DNA from: a virus
DNA: 40,105 nucleotides
Strand: one strand, 5' to 3'
IMG/VR virus record: IMGVR_UViG_3300042922_000422
Span: 1-40,105 of that record
Shown one piece after another: positions 27,715 to 37,100 of the stretch (positions are counted from its first letter, which is position 1; every line of letters begins with the position of its first letter). The notes beneath the pieces were generated by a model. It saw only the letters and a program-made list of their open reading frames with translations, had not been told where the DNA came from and ran no database searches. Position numbers and translations under genes: made by a program.

Positions 27715-30698
27715 GTGATATCGCCACAATTTCCCTTCGCGTAAACACCGGCGATTTAGAGCGCGGGAACAGAGCGCTAAACGACTTCCAGCAAACAGCC
27801 GGTGGGGCAGCGAAGCAAGCCGACGATCTGAATGCCAGCTTTCGAGCCGGGGCCACCAGCCAGAAGCAGAGCGCGGCCAGCATTCGGGAGCAAAAGCAGG
27901 AATTACAAGCACTGCTGAACAAGATTAGCCCCGTAAACAAGGCGCTGGATGAACTGGACACTATTCAGCAAAACCTCGCCAATTTTCGCGGCAAATCACT
28001 GTTGAGCCTTGAACAGTACGAGCGCTATAACGAAATTCTGGAAACCACGCGCACCAAACTGCTTGAAACGCAGGAGGCGGAAACGGCAGAAGGGCGGGCG
28101 CGACTGGAACAAGCCAGGGCGGCGCAGCGTGCGGCAGCTACGGCACAAACCTTTGTTGCTTCGTTAGAAGAACAGGTAAACGCTATCGGCAAAACCCGCA
28201 CAGAGCTGCTGGAGCTGAAAGCAGCCCAACTGGGCGTTTCACAGCAGACGGCACCACTGATCGCCCGTTTGCGTGAGCAGGACGAGGCGTGGAAAAGAGG
28301 CGGCATCAGCGCGGGCCAGTATCAGCAGGCGATGCGCATGTTGCCTATGCAGATCACCGACGTTGTGACTTCTCTCGCGTCGGGAATGCCAATCTGGATG
28401 GTTGCGATTCAGCAGGGCGGCCAGATCAAGGATTCGTTTGGAGGCATCAGTAATGCATTAAAAGGCGTTATGAGTGCAATCACGCCCACCAAGCTTGCAA
28501 TGGGCGGGCTGGTGGGTGTGGCTTCTCTGCTTATTACAGCCTGGTACAAGGGGAGCAAAGAGGCAGATGCCTTTAACCGGCAGTTAATTCTGACAGGCAA
28601 TTATGCAGGCAAAACTGCCGGGCAGCTCAATACGCTGGCTCGCACCATTTCACGCGGGGGCTTCACCCAGGGAGAAGCGGCCAGCGCTCTGGCTAAAGTG
28701 GTTGGCACCGGCAAATTCAGCGGATCTGAGCTGGCGCAGGTGACAAAGGCCGCGCTGGCGATGGAGCACGCAGTGGGCCAGTCAGTCGAGGCCACGATCA
28801 GCAACTTTGAAAAGCTGAAAAATGCCCCCTCCCAAGCATCCGAAGAACTTAATCAGCGCCTGCATTATCTGACTTCAGCCCAGTTTGATTACATTTCATC
28901 GCTAGAAAGGCGGGGAGACAAGGAAGCCGCAGCAGCAGAGGCAGTAAGGCTTTACTCTGATGCAATGGAACGGCAGGGCAAAGAGATCTCCAATAGCCTC
29001 GGTTATATTGAGCGAGCCGCAAATGCGGTCACCAATGCCGCAAAGGATATGTGGGATCAGCTGTTGAACATTGGCCGTCCTGAGTCAATGGAAGATCAGC
29101 TAAACAAGCTCAAAGCCGACCTGGAAGAACGGCAGAAGGCGCTTAAACCTGAGCGCCAGCGTATGGGGTTTGGTTACAGCTACAACACCAGCGCCGCCGA
29201 TCAAGAGTACGACCAGCAACGTAAAAACCAGCTTGCAGCGATTGATCAGGACAAGATGCGCATTGGCCTGCTGGAGCAGGCATTACAGCTACAGAACGAC
29301 ATAACCGAGGGGCAGAAAAAAGCGCGTGATGCTGATGACGCCCGATTAAAGTCAATCAGCGCAAGAAACCGCCTGATGGATGAGGGTTTAACCAATGCGC
29401 AGAAGCGAGCGCGGGATCTGGCTGAACTGTGGAAGCAGGTAGCAGCAGCACCAGACGCATGGAGTAAGGAAGCCCGGCAGTCGGCAGTTGAGGTTATTAA
29501 TAAGCGGTACGCGGAGAAGGAGAGCAAGCAAAAGAGAAGCAACACCATTGAGCGCTCATCCGATAATTCACAGCGTGACCTGTTAGCGTTGCAAACTGAG
29601 CTGGACGTGCTGCAACGGCATCGCCAGGCGAATGACGTTATTAGCCAGCAGCGCCGCAGCCTGTGGAAAACTGAGTCTGAAATCGCCATTTTGACCAAAA
29701 AGGCGCAGGAAGAAGGGTTAAGCCAGCAGGAGCAGATCACCCTTGCAGCCGACAAGCAAACGCTGGCCTATCGGCAGCAGTTGGCTGCCCTGGGCGACAA
29801 AGTGGAGCAGCAGAAAAAGCTAAACCAACTTGAGCAGCAGGCGACAAGGTTTGCTGAACAGCAGGCCGCAAAACGCGCAGAAATTCAGTCCAAAATGGAC
29901 GGGAAATCAAGTCGTGAAGCAGGACGTGATGCAGAGCGCGACCGGATTGATACGGCATATGCCGCCAATCCAGAAGCGCGCAGCCGTGCGATGGCAGAGC
30001 TTGAGGCCACTTATCAGAAAGAGGACAAACTCAGAGAGGATTGGCGGGCAGGCGCAAAGGTTGCTTGGGCTGACTTTGAAGAAAGTGCTACCAATACTTA
30101 CCAGCAGGTATATGACTTCAGCATGAACACCTTCAACGGAATGACAAATTTCCTTGATGACTTCGTGACCACTGGTAAAGCCAGTTTTAATGACTTTCTA
30201 TCTGATGTGTTGAAAGGGCTTGCTCAGATGCTGGTTAAAATGGCGGAAGTGCAGGCCATGAAATCGGCAATGGGTGCGTTGAAGGGAACAGCTATCGGTG
30301 ACTTCTTGGGCTTTGCTTCTGGTGGCTACACTGGCCCCGGTGGCAAGTATGAGCCAAAGGGGATCGTTCACGGCGGCGAGTTCGTTTTCACGAAAGAAGC
30401 TACTGAGCGGATCGGTGTAAACAACCTCTACGCAATGATGCAAGGTATGCCGGGTTATGCGGACGGCGGCTACGTTGGAAAAGCTCCACGCGCTGGGTTG
30501 ACCGGGGGAGGCAACACCGTAGCGGTGCAAACTTCTGTCACCATCAACCAGAGCGGTGGCAACGAAAGGCAGACAGGGCAAAATCCCGCTGCTGTCCAGC
30601 GCGCCTATCAGCAAACCATCAACGAATCGATCCGCGCAGGGATCATGAGAGAGACGCGGCCAGGCGGTATTATCTGGAATGCAACACGTCAACGTTGA
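27711..30698 (+). CDS. Tail tape measure protein, lambda H-like, 995 aa
   Basis: Overlaps GT by 4 nt. Long helical protein with coiled coils (residues 35-150 and 480-780), a membrane-like segment near 263-283 (KLAMGGLVGVASLLITAWYK), the lambda/HK97-type tail length domain (residues about 205-480), and a C-terminal lambda H domain (KASFNDFLSDVLKGLAQMLV...). Its length sets the tail length; at about 0.15 nm per residue that predicts a tail near 150 nm. Confidence 0.95.
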   Translation: MSDIATISLRVNTGDLERGNRALNDFQQTAGGAAKQADDLNASFRAGATSQKQSAASIREQKQELQALLNKISPVNKALDELDTIQQNLANFRGKSLLSLEQYERYNEILETTRTKLLETQEAETAEGRARLEQARAAQRAAATAQTFVASLEEQVNAIGKTRTELLELKAAQLGVSQQTAPLIARLREQDEAWKRGGISAGQYQQAMRMLPMQITDVVTSLASGMPIWMVAIQQGGQIKDSFGGISNALKGVMSAITPTKLAMGGLVGVASLLITAWYKGSKEADAFNRQLILTGNYAGKTAGQLNTLARTISRGGFTQGEAASALAKVVGTGKFSGSELAQVTKAALAMEHAVGQSVEATISNFEKLKNAPSQASEELNQRLHYLTSAQFDYISSLERRGDKEAAAAEAVRLYSDAMERQGKEISNSLGYIERAANAVTNAAKDMWDQLLNIGRPESMEDQLNKLKADLEERQKALKPERQRMGFGYSYNTSAADQEYDQQRKNQLAAIDQDKMRIGLLEQALQLQNDITEGQKKARDADDARLKSISARNRLMDEGLTNAQKRARDLAELWKQVAAAPDAWSKEARQSAVEVINKRYAEKESKQKRSNTIERSSDNSQRDLLALQTELDVLQRHRQANDVISQQRRSLWKTESEIAILTKKAQEEGLSQQEQITLAADKQTLAYRQQLAALGDKVEQQKKLNQLEQQATRFAEQQAAKRAEIQSKMDGKSSREAGRDAERDRIDTAYAANPEARSRAMAELEATYQKEDKLREDWRAGAKVAWADFEESATNTYQQVYDFSMNTFNGMTNFLDDFVTTGKASFNDFLSDVLKGLAQMLVKMAEVQAMKSAMGALKGTAIGDFLGFASGGYTGPGGKYEPKGIVHGGEFVFTKEATERIGVNNLYAMMQGMPGYADGGYVGKAPRAGLTGGGNTVAVQTSVTINQSGGNERQTGQNPAAVQRAYQQTINESIRAGIMRETRPGGIIWNATRQR

Positions 30699-30730
30699 TT
30701 GATTTCCTTCAAAGTGGAATTGCTTTTCTT

Positions 30731-30739
30731 TGATATTAT
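30731..30739 (+). promoter_or_regulatory. Extended -10 promoter for the tail-region moron
   Basis: TGATATTAT: TG, one base, then TATTAT at 30734-30739, about 23 bases before the lipoprotein ATG. No good -35 is seen, which is acceptable for extended -10 promoters. It would allow expression in the lysogen. Confidence 0.5.
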
Positions 30740-30761
30740 GCCTCATTTACAGGAGGACTCG

Positions 30762-31181
30762 ATGAAAGCTATTCCACTTATTCTGGTATCACTCTTAGTT
30801 GCAGGGTGTTCAACTGACGTGGTGCCTTTAAAAAATGCAGTACAAGCTCCACATGAGCGTTTATACAAATATCAAAATGAAGGCAAAAACGATGCGACTT
30901 TAACTGTTATTCGAGACGCTGGAATTACAGGCAGTGCGTGTTACGCTGCTGTATATATTGATGGTGAACGCGTTGCATCATTGGCTACAAAAGAAAAAGC
31001 CACCTTCCACCTCCCTGCGGGAGATAGGGCAATCGGCGCAGGATTTGAAGGTGAGTTTATGTGTAATTATAAAACAGAACCACAGGAGCGATACATTAAT
31101 CTTGAGTCAGGGAAAAGTAAGGTTGTTCGCATTTTTACGGATTACCGGGCGCAAATGGATATAAAAGCTACGACTTTATGA
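30762..31181 (+). CDS. Moron: predicted lipoprotein, 139 aa
   Basis: The ATG at 30762 follows AGGAGG by 5 nt. MKAIPLILVSLLVAGCSTDV has a signal peptide with lipobox VAGC; C16 is the lipid anchor. The mature domain contains AVYIDGERVASLATKEKATF and LPAGDRAIGAGFEGEF, reminiscent of DUF2846/PEGA-like lipoproteins, which carry small beta-sandwich domains. AT-rich, with its own promoter and in a place (between H and M) where phages carry superinfection-exclusion genes. Exclusion by blocking receptor or DNA entry is the leading guess. Confidence 0.8.
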   Translation: MKAIPLILVSLLVAGCSTDVVPLKNAVQAPHERLYKYQNEGKNDATLTVIRDAGITGSACYAAVYIDGERVASLATKEKATFHLPAGDRAIGAGFEGEFMCNYKTEPQERYINLESGKSKVVRIFTDYRAQMDIKATTL

Positions 31182-31214
31182 TTTATTTTTATATGCCACC
31201 TACAGAGGCTAAAG

Positions 31215-31661
31215 ATGGAAATTATTAAATCGTCAGATGTAGACCCTTATGGAACTGAGATGCTTTCAAGATATGAGCAAGCTATGCTCATGAAAGAAAA
31301 TGGTAGTTTTGATGAGGCTGAACGACTTCTTATTTCCTCAGTTAACCCTCCTTCTATCTTCCATGGTCATTATGGCGAATTGTTCAAGTTATGGCGCAAA
31401 AAAATTAGAAAACTTATCAAGGCTGGTGATGTCAACTCAGCCTTAGAGTTGTTATCACTAATGTTTAAATTGAACTCCGAGATGTTAGATGCCATGGCTA
31501 GTTATTGGTCTAAAATCCATGGTGTAGAGCGGCAAGTTGAATATTTCGCTTCCTACAGCAAAATCAACAAAACAGATATTGCCTTATTTAAAAAATACGC
31601 AGCAAAGGATGTTAATCTCGATGAGGTTTTGAAGGCGGAAAAATATATTACATCGAAGTAA
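31215..31661 (+). CDS. Moron: hypothetical helical protein, 148 aa
   Basis: AT-rich helical soluble protein with a TPR-like repeat (YEQAMLMKENGSFDEAERLL, then LFKLWRKKIRKLIKAGDVNS and ALELLSLMFKLN). Not recognised. It follows the lipoprotein by 33 nt and is closed by a terminator, so the two probably form one unit. Codon and base use differ from the tail genes on both sides, marking insertion from elsewhere. Confidence 0.72.
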   Translation: MEIIKSSDVDPYGTEMLSRYEQAMLMKENGSFDEAERLLISSVNPPSIFHGHYGELFKLWRKKIRKLIKAGDVNSALELLSLMFKLNSEMLDAMASYWSKIHGVERQVEYFASYSKINKTDIALFKKYAAKDVNLDEVLKAEKYITSK

Positions 31662-31667
31662 AAAACA

Positions 31668-31694
31668 AAAATCCTCGCAAATGCGGGGATTTTT
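31668..31694 (+). terminator. Terminator of the moron pair
   Basis: AATCCTCGC/GCGGGGATT (9-bp stem with one T-G pair), loop AAAT, followed by TTT. Confidence 0.85.
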
Positions 31695-31713
31695 ATTGCC
31701 CGGAGGAAACTGA

Positions 31714-32061
31714 ATGGCAATTGAAACTTTCAGCTGGCCGACGCAGATCCAGGCGGGAATGCAGGGCGAATACACTACTACTGTACGGCGTGCAAAATTT
31801 GGAGATGGTTACGAACAGGTAGCCGCAGACGGAATTAACCCGGAAACCCAAAGCTGGCCCGTTACGATGAGCGGATCAAATGACGAGATGCTGGCCGTGC
31901 TGGCATTTGTGCGCAGCCACGTTACTAAATCCTTTATCTGGACGGCCCCGAACGGCGAAACAAGCCTCTGGCGCGTCGATCCTGAATCAATCCGTTCGGC
32001 CCCACTTTCCCGCAATGCTATGACCATCAACGCCACATTCAAGCAGGCTTACGCACCATGA
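31714..32061 (+). CDS. Minor tail protein M-like, 115 aa
   Basis: ETFSWPTQIQAGMQGEYTTT, KFGDGYEQVAADGINPETQS and the later FIWTAPNGE are conserved in the phage minor tail protein M family. GGAGG precedes the ATG. Lambda M acts in tail-tip assembly with L. Overlaps L by 4 nt. Confidence 0.92.
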   Translation: MAIETFSWPTQIQAGMQGEYTTTVRRAKFGDGYEQVAADGINPETQSWPVTMSGSNDEMLAVLAFVRSHVTKSFIWTAPNGETSLWRVDPESIRSAPLSRNAMTINATFKQAYAP

Positions 32062-32834
32062 GTACGACCAATCGCCCCGTAAAACTTTACCGTGATTATC
32101 AGCAGCTGGAACCCGGCAACACGATCCGGTTGTTTGAGGTAAGCGGTGAATCTTTCAGCATGCCCGACGTGCTGCGCTTCCACGCTTACAACCTTCCGCA
32201 TACTGCCGAGGAAATTGCCGCAGCTGGTGGAGACGAAAGCAAATTACCGGCCAAATCAATCTGGTGGCAGGGCCAAGAATATTCAGCCTGGCCTTGCCAG
32301 ATAGAGGGGATCGAGGCATCAACCGATGGAAGCAGCGCCCAACCGAAGTTGATCGTCGCGAACCTCGATACCTCGATCACTGCGCTTTGCCTTGCCTACG
32401 ATGATTTGTTTAAAGCGAAGGTGACGATACGTGACACGCTGGTGCAATACATCGATGCGCGTAACTTTCCTGACGGCAACCCAACCGCAGACCCGACACA
32501 GGAGATCCTGCGCGTTTTCTACATCAACGGAAAATCCAGCGAAACAAACGAGGAAGTAGAGTTTGTTCTTTCCAGCCCGATGGATCTGGAGGGGGTACAG
32601 CTACCACGCCGCCAGCTGCATTCGCTTTGCGCATGGTGCATTAACGGTAAATACCGTAGCGGCGATGGTTGTTCCTACGCTGGCACACGTTATTTCGACC
32701 GACTGAATAATCCAGTTGATGATCCGGCGCTGGACGTTTGCAACGGCACGTTGACGGCCTGCAAGCTGCGATTTGGCGAGGCTGAATCGCTCGATTTTGG
32801 TGGCTTCCCCGGCACCAGTTTGATCAGGAGTTAA
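32058..32834 (+). CDS. Minor tail protein L-like, iron-sulphur tail-tip protein, 258 aa
   Basis: The C-terminal domain carries C191, C194, C205, C228 and C235 (LHSLCAWCINGKYRSGDGCS and DVCNGTLTACKLRFG). Lambda gpL is known to bind an iron-sulphur cluster through conserved Cys of this domain, so the same is expected here. The N-terminal part has the gpL beta-barrel-type sequence (PVKLYRDYQQLEPGNTIRLF). It lies between M and K as in lambda. Confidence 0.92.
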   Translation: MSTTNRPVKLYRDYQQLEPGNTIRLFEVSGESFSMPDVLRFHAYNLPHTAEEIAAAGGDESKLPAKSIWWQGQEYSAWPCQIEGIEASTDGSSAQPKLIVANLDTSITALCLAYDDLFKAKVTIRDTLVQYIDARNFPDGNPTADPTQEILRVFYINGKSSETNEEVEFVLSSPMDLEGVQLPRRQLHSLCAWCINGKYRSGDGCSYAGTRYFDRLNNPVDDPALDVCNGTLTACKLRFGEAESLDFGGFPGTSLIRS

Positions 32835-32839
32835 TAGCA

Positions 32840-33571
32840 GTGGATGAAGAACTGATTCAGGAGGTTAAGCGGCACGCGGCACAGACTTACCCGCAGGAGT
32901 GCTGCGGTGTTATCTGCCAGAAGGGAGGCCATTTGCGTTACTTCCCCTGCCGCAACACGGCCAGCAACCCGGCGGAGCATTTCCGCATCGCACCGGAGGA
33001 CTACGCCAGTGCCGAGGATTGGGGGGATGTGGTCGCTATCGTTCACAGTCACCCGGACGCCACCAGCCAGCCCAGCGAGACAGACAAGGCGCAGTGCGAC
33101 CTTACAGAATTGCCCTGGCATATCGTGAGCTGGCCGGAGGGGGATTTACGCACGATCTACCCGCGAGGTGAGCTGCCGCTGATTGGCCGCCCGTTTGTGC
33201 TGGGCGTTTATGACTGTTACGGGTTGATTATGTCCTACTACCGGCAAGAGCACGGAATAGAAATCCCTGATAAACGCCTCAGCTATGAATGGTGGACTGC
33301 TGATCACCCCGAAAATCTTTACCAAGACTATTGGTATGAATGCGGATTTCGTGAGTTTACCGGTCCCGCCATGCCAGGCGATATGGTGATCATGCAGGTA
33401 CAGTCGCCTAAGTGGAATCACGCCGGGATTCTTCTTGAGGGCAACATGCTGTTGCATCACCTTTATGGCCGCCTTTCCGGGCGCACGCCGTATGGCGGCT
33501 ACTGGCGCGAAAGAACCATGAAAATTGTACGACACAAAGACCTGATGGGGGACACATGCAGGAAACCATGA
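32840..33571 (+). CDS. Tail assembly protein K-like: JAMM + NlpC/P60 peptidase, 243 aa
   Basis: GTG start at 32840, with CAGGAG 9 nt upstream. Residues 1-100 are a JAMM metallopeptidase: E20, H69-S-H71-P and S79...D82. Residues 115-243 are an NlpC/P60 cysteine peptidase: C126 (YDCYGLI), H194 (WNHAGILL) and H205 as likely triad. Both active sites look intact. The JAMM part may process a tail protein, the P60 part may open the cell wall on infection. Confidence 0.92.
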   Translation: MDEELIQEVKRHAAQTYPQECCGVICQKGGHLRYFPCRNTASNPAEHFRIAPEDYASAEDWGDVVAIVHSHPDATSQPSETDKAQCDLTELPWHIVSWPEGDLRTIYPRGELPLIGRPFVLGVYDCYGLIMSYYRQEHGIEIPDKRLSYEWWTADHPENLYQDYWYECGFREFTGPAMPGDMVIMQVQSPKWNHAGILLEGNMLLHHLYGRLSGRTPYGGYWRERTMKIVRHKDLMGDTCRKP

Positions 33572-34146
33572 CGAAAATCGAGCTGGGCGGAGCGCTGGCG
33601 CGTCAATTTGGCAAAACCCATCACAGGGCCGTTAAAAGCACAGCAGAGGCTGTGCGTGCGCTCTGCTGCACAATTCCGGGCTTTGAAAAGTTTCTGAACA
33701 CCAGCAAGCAGCGTGGGCTTGCTTATCACGTTTTCCGGGGAAAGAAAAATTTAGGCGTTGATGAACTGGGTTTTCCTGTCGCCGGACAAGTGATCCGCAT
33801 TGTTCCCGTCATTATCGGCAGTAAAAGTTCTGGCATCGGTCAGATGATCTTTGGCGCAGTGCTGGTGGCAGTTGGTGTGGTGCTGAGTTTTACACCGTTT
33901 GCAGCGGCTTCGCCGTGGTTTTACAAGATGGGCGCAGCAATGGCGATATCCGGCGTTGCGCAGATGCTTTCACCTCAGACACCGGGCCTCGCCAGCAAGC
34001 AGGACGCCGATAACCGGGCTTCATATGCTTTCGGAGGGGTGACCAACACCGCGTCTCAGGGCTACCCGGTGCCGCTTCTGTACGGTAAACGCCGGATCGG
34101 CGGGGCGATTATCTCCGCAGGCATTTATGCCGAGGATCAGCAGTAA
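33568..34146 (+). CDS. Tail assembly protein I-like, 192 aa
   Basis: The ATG at 33568 (MTKIELGGALARQFGKTHHR) overlaps the K stop as ATGA and is preferred over 33556. The N-terminal ubiquitin-like part, the central Gly/Ala hydrophobic segment (FGAVLVAVGVVLSFTPFAAA) and the C-terminal ASQGYPVPLLYGKRRIGGAI are conserved in lambda I. It is thought to be needed for the tail tip but absent from the virion. Confidence 0.92.
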   Translation: MTKIELGGALARQFGKTHHRAVKSTAEAVRALCCTIPGFEKFLNTSKQRGLAYHVFRGKKNLGVDELGFPVAGQVIRIVPVIIGSKSSGIGQMIFGAVLVAVGVVLSFTPFAAASPWFYKMGAAMAISGVAQMLSPQTPGLASKQDADNRASYAFGGVTNTASQGYPVPLLYGKRRIGGAIISAGIYAEDQQ

Positions 34147-34162
34147 GTTCAACCAGATAACA

Positions 34163-34185
34163 AGCCGCCTACGGGCGGTTTTTTT
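34163..34185 (+). terminator. Terminator between I and J
   Basis: CCGCC, loop TACG, GGCGG then seven T. Confidence 0.85.
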
Positions 34186-34196
34186 GTGGGCGCAAT

Positions 34197-37100
34197 ATGA
34201 CAAAAAAAACCATTCATGGTGCTAAAGGTGGCGGCGGTAAGCAGCACACCCCGAAAGAGCAGGACGATAACCTTTTATCCGTCGCGAAAGCGAAAGTGCT
34301 GGTGGCGCTGGGTGAGGGGGAGTTTGAAGGCCAGCTTGATGGTAAATCAATTTTTCTGGATGGCACGCCGCTAATAAACCCTGACGGAAGCGAAAATTTC
34401 CCCGGCGTAAAATGGGAGTTTCGACCCGGAACGCAGGCCCAGGAATACATTCAGGGCATCCCTGGCGCAGAAAACGAATTTCCGCTTTCGAACACGCAGA
34501 TCACAACGGAAAAGGACTGGACGCGAACATTCGACGATTCCACGCTTTCTGCCGTTCGCCTGCGCATCAAGTGGCCGCAGCTGTTTAAGCAGAAAGATAA
34601 CGGCGACATGGTGGGCTATACGCTGGAATACGTTATTGAAATGCAGGTTGACGGCGGCAGCTGGCAGGAGGTTTTGAAAACTGCGGTATCTGGTAAAACC
34701 ACTGGCGGCTATGAGCGGAGCCACCGCGTTGATCTGCCCGCCGGTAAAACATGGAACATTCGCCTGCGCAGGCTAACTGCCAACGCAAACAGCGCGCGCA
34801 TTGGCGATACGATGATCCTTGAAAGTTACACCACCATCATCGATGCAAAGCTGCGCTATCCAAATACTGCGTTGCTCTACATGGAATTTGATTCCAGCCA
34901 GTTTAATGGCTCTATACCGCAAATCTCTTGCGAGCCGCGCGGTCGCGTTATTCGTGTCCCTGCAAACTATGACCCAGAAACACGCAATTACACCGGCGCA
35001 TGGGACGGCACTTTTAAGTGGGCGTGGACTGATAACCCGGCCTGGATATTTTACGATCTTGTCCTGAATGACCGCTTTGGACTTGGTGACCGGCTGAACG
35101 CCGACAATGTGGACAGGTGGATGCTCTATTCGGTGGCGCAATACTGCGATCAGCTGGTGCCGGACGGCAAGGGCGGGGAAGGCAAAGAGCCTCGCTATGT
35201 GTGTAACGTCTATGTGCAGAACCGGGCTGATGCGTTTACTGTTTTGCGTGATTTCGCGGCCATCTTTAGGGGCATGACTTACTGGGGTGGCGATCAGCTT
35301 ATGGTGCTGGCAGATATGCCGCGCGATGTGGATTTCATTTACACGCGAGCGAACGTTATTGAGGGACGCTTTACCTACGCCAGCAGCACAACCAAAGCGC
35401 GCTATTCAACGGCATTGGTCAGTTGGTCAGATCCCGATAACCAATACGCTGATGCAATGGAGCCTGTATTCGAGCCGGATTTGGTTAACCGCTACGGCGT
35501 GAACCAGCTGGAGATCACCGCCATTGGTTGCACCAGACAGAGCGAGGCCAACCGAAAAGGCCGCTGGGGCATTCTGACCAACAACCGTGATCGCATCGTG
35601 ACGTTTGGCGTGGGACTCGACGGCAATATCCCGCTGCCGGGCTATATCATCGCTATTGCCGATGAAATGCTATCCGGTCGGGTTATGGGTGGGCGTATCA
35701 GTGCGGTAGATGGCCGAGCACTTACGCTCGACCGCGTGCCGTCGGCTAACAAAGATGATCGCCTTCTGGTAAATATGCCGGATGGCACAGTGCAGGCCCG
35801 TACTATTGCCGACGTTTCCGGCAACGTCATAACCGTCACCACCGTTTGGGACACCATGCCGGATGCCGGGGCGTGCTGGGTAGTTGAGAGCGACGATCTC
35901 TACGCGCAGCAGTACCGTGTTACCAGCGTTACCGACAATGGGGATGGCACTTATACGATCAGCGCCGCCTGGCATGACCCGGACAAATACGAACGCATCG
36001 ATACCGGGGCAATCATCGACGAGCGCCCGATCAGCGTAGTGCCGCCGGGCCACGTTGTAGCCCCGAAAAATGTGAAGATAGAAGGCTTCTCGGTAATTAA
36101 TCAGGGTATGTCTATTCAGACCCTCCACGCTTCCTGGGATGCTGCCGAAGGGGCAATCGCCTACGAGGCCCAATGGCGGCGCGATGACAACAACTGGGTG
36201 AACGTTCCGCGATCATCTGTTTGCGGCTTCGATATTGATGGCATTTATGCCGGTAGTTACCTGGTACGTGTGCGAGCGATTAACGCCGTAGAGGTATCAA
36301 GTGTTTGGGGCTATTCAGAGCTAACGACCCTAACAGGCAAGGAGGGGAACCCACCGAAGCCTGTTAACTTCTCTGCCGAGCCGTTGAATTGGGGTGTTCG
36401 CCTTAGCTGGGAGTTTCCAGCTGATACCAGCGACACGCTGAAAACAGAGATCCAGTATGTGGTGGATGGAGATACCGGCAATCCGCTATTGCTTGCGGAT
36501 GTTCCCTATCCTCAGCGCGACTATTCCCAGTTGGGGCTTAAAGCTGGGCAGCAATTTATGTACCGCGCGCAGCTGGTTGATAAATTGGGTAACGAGTCGG
36601 GCTGGACAGACTGGATCTACGGCATGGCTAACGATGAAGCTGGTGATTACCTGGGGGATATTGCTGATGACTTTCTGACGAAGGAGGACGGCGAAGCGCT
36701 GATCAGTGAGATTACCCTAGATCCAGAATCCATCCTGCAGAACGCTCTTAGCGCTCATGACACCGTTCAACAGCAATGGAAGCAGTACGGCGAAAATCGC
36801 GCGGGAATCATCCAGGCACAGACGCTGGCAGCCGATGCCAATAAGTCAGTAGCAGCTCTGGAAACTACCGTAAACGCAAAATTTGATGATTTTGAAGCGA
36901 CGGCATCACGCCTGGAGCAGGCAACTGCTGATAACTCATCAGCTATCGGCGAAATTAAAGATACCGTTGCTGTGCAGTACGCCGATTTATCGGCAGCGGT
37001 TGAGAGCAAAATGGATGCTTATGTTGATGCCAACGGTGGATCAGCTATCTACACCATGAAAACTGGCGTGGAGTATAAGGGGCAGTATTACGACGCCGGG

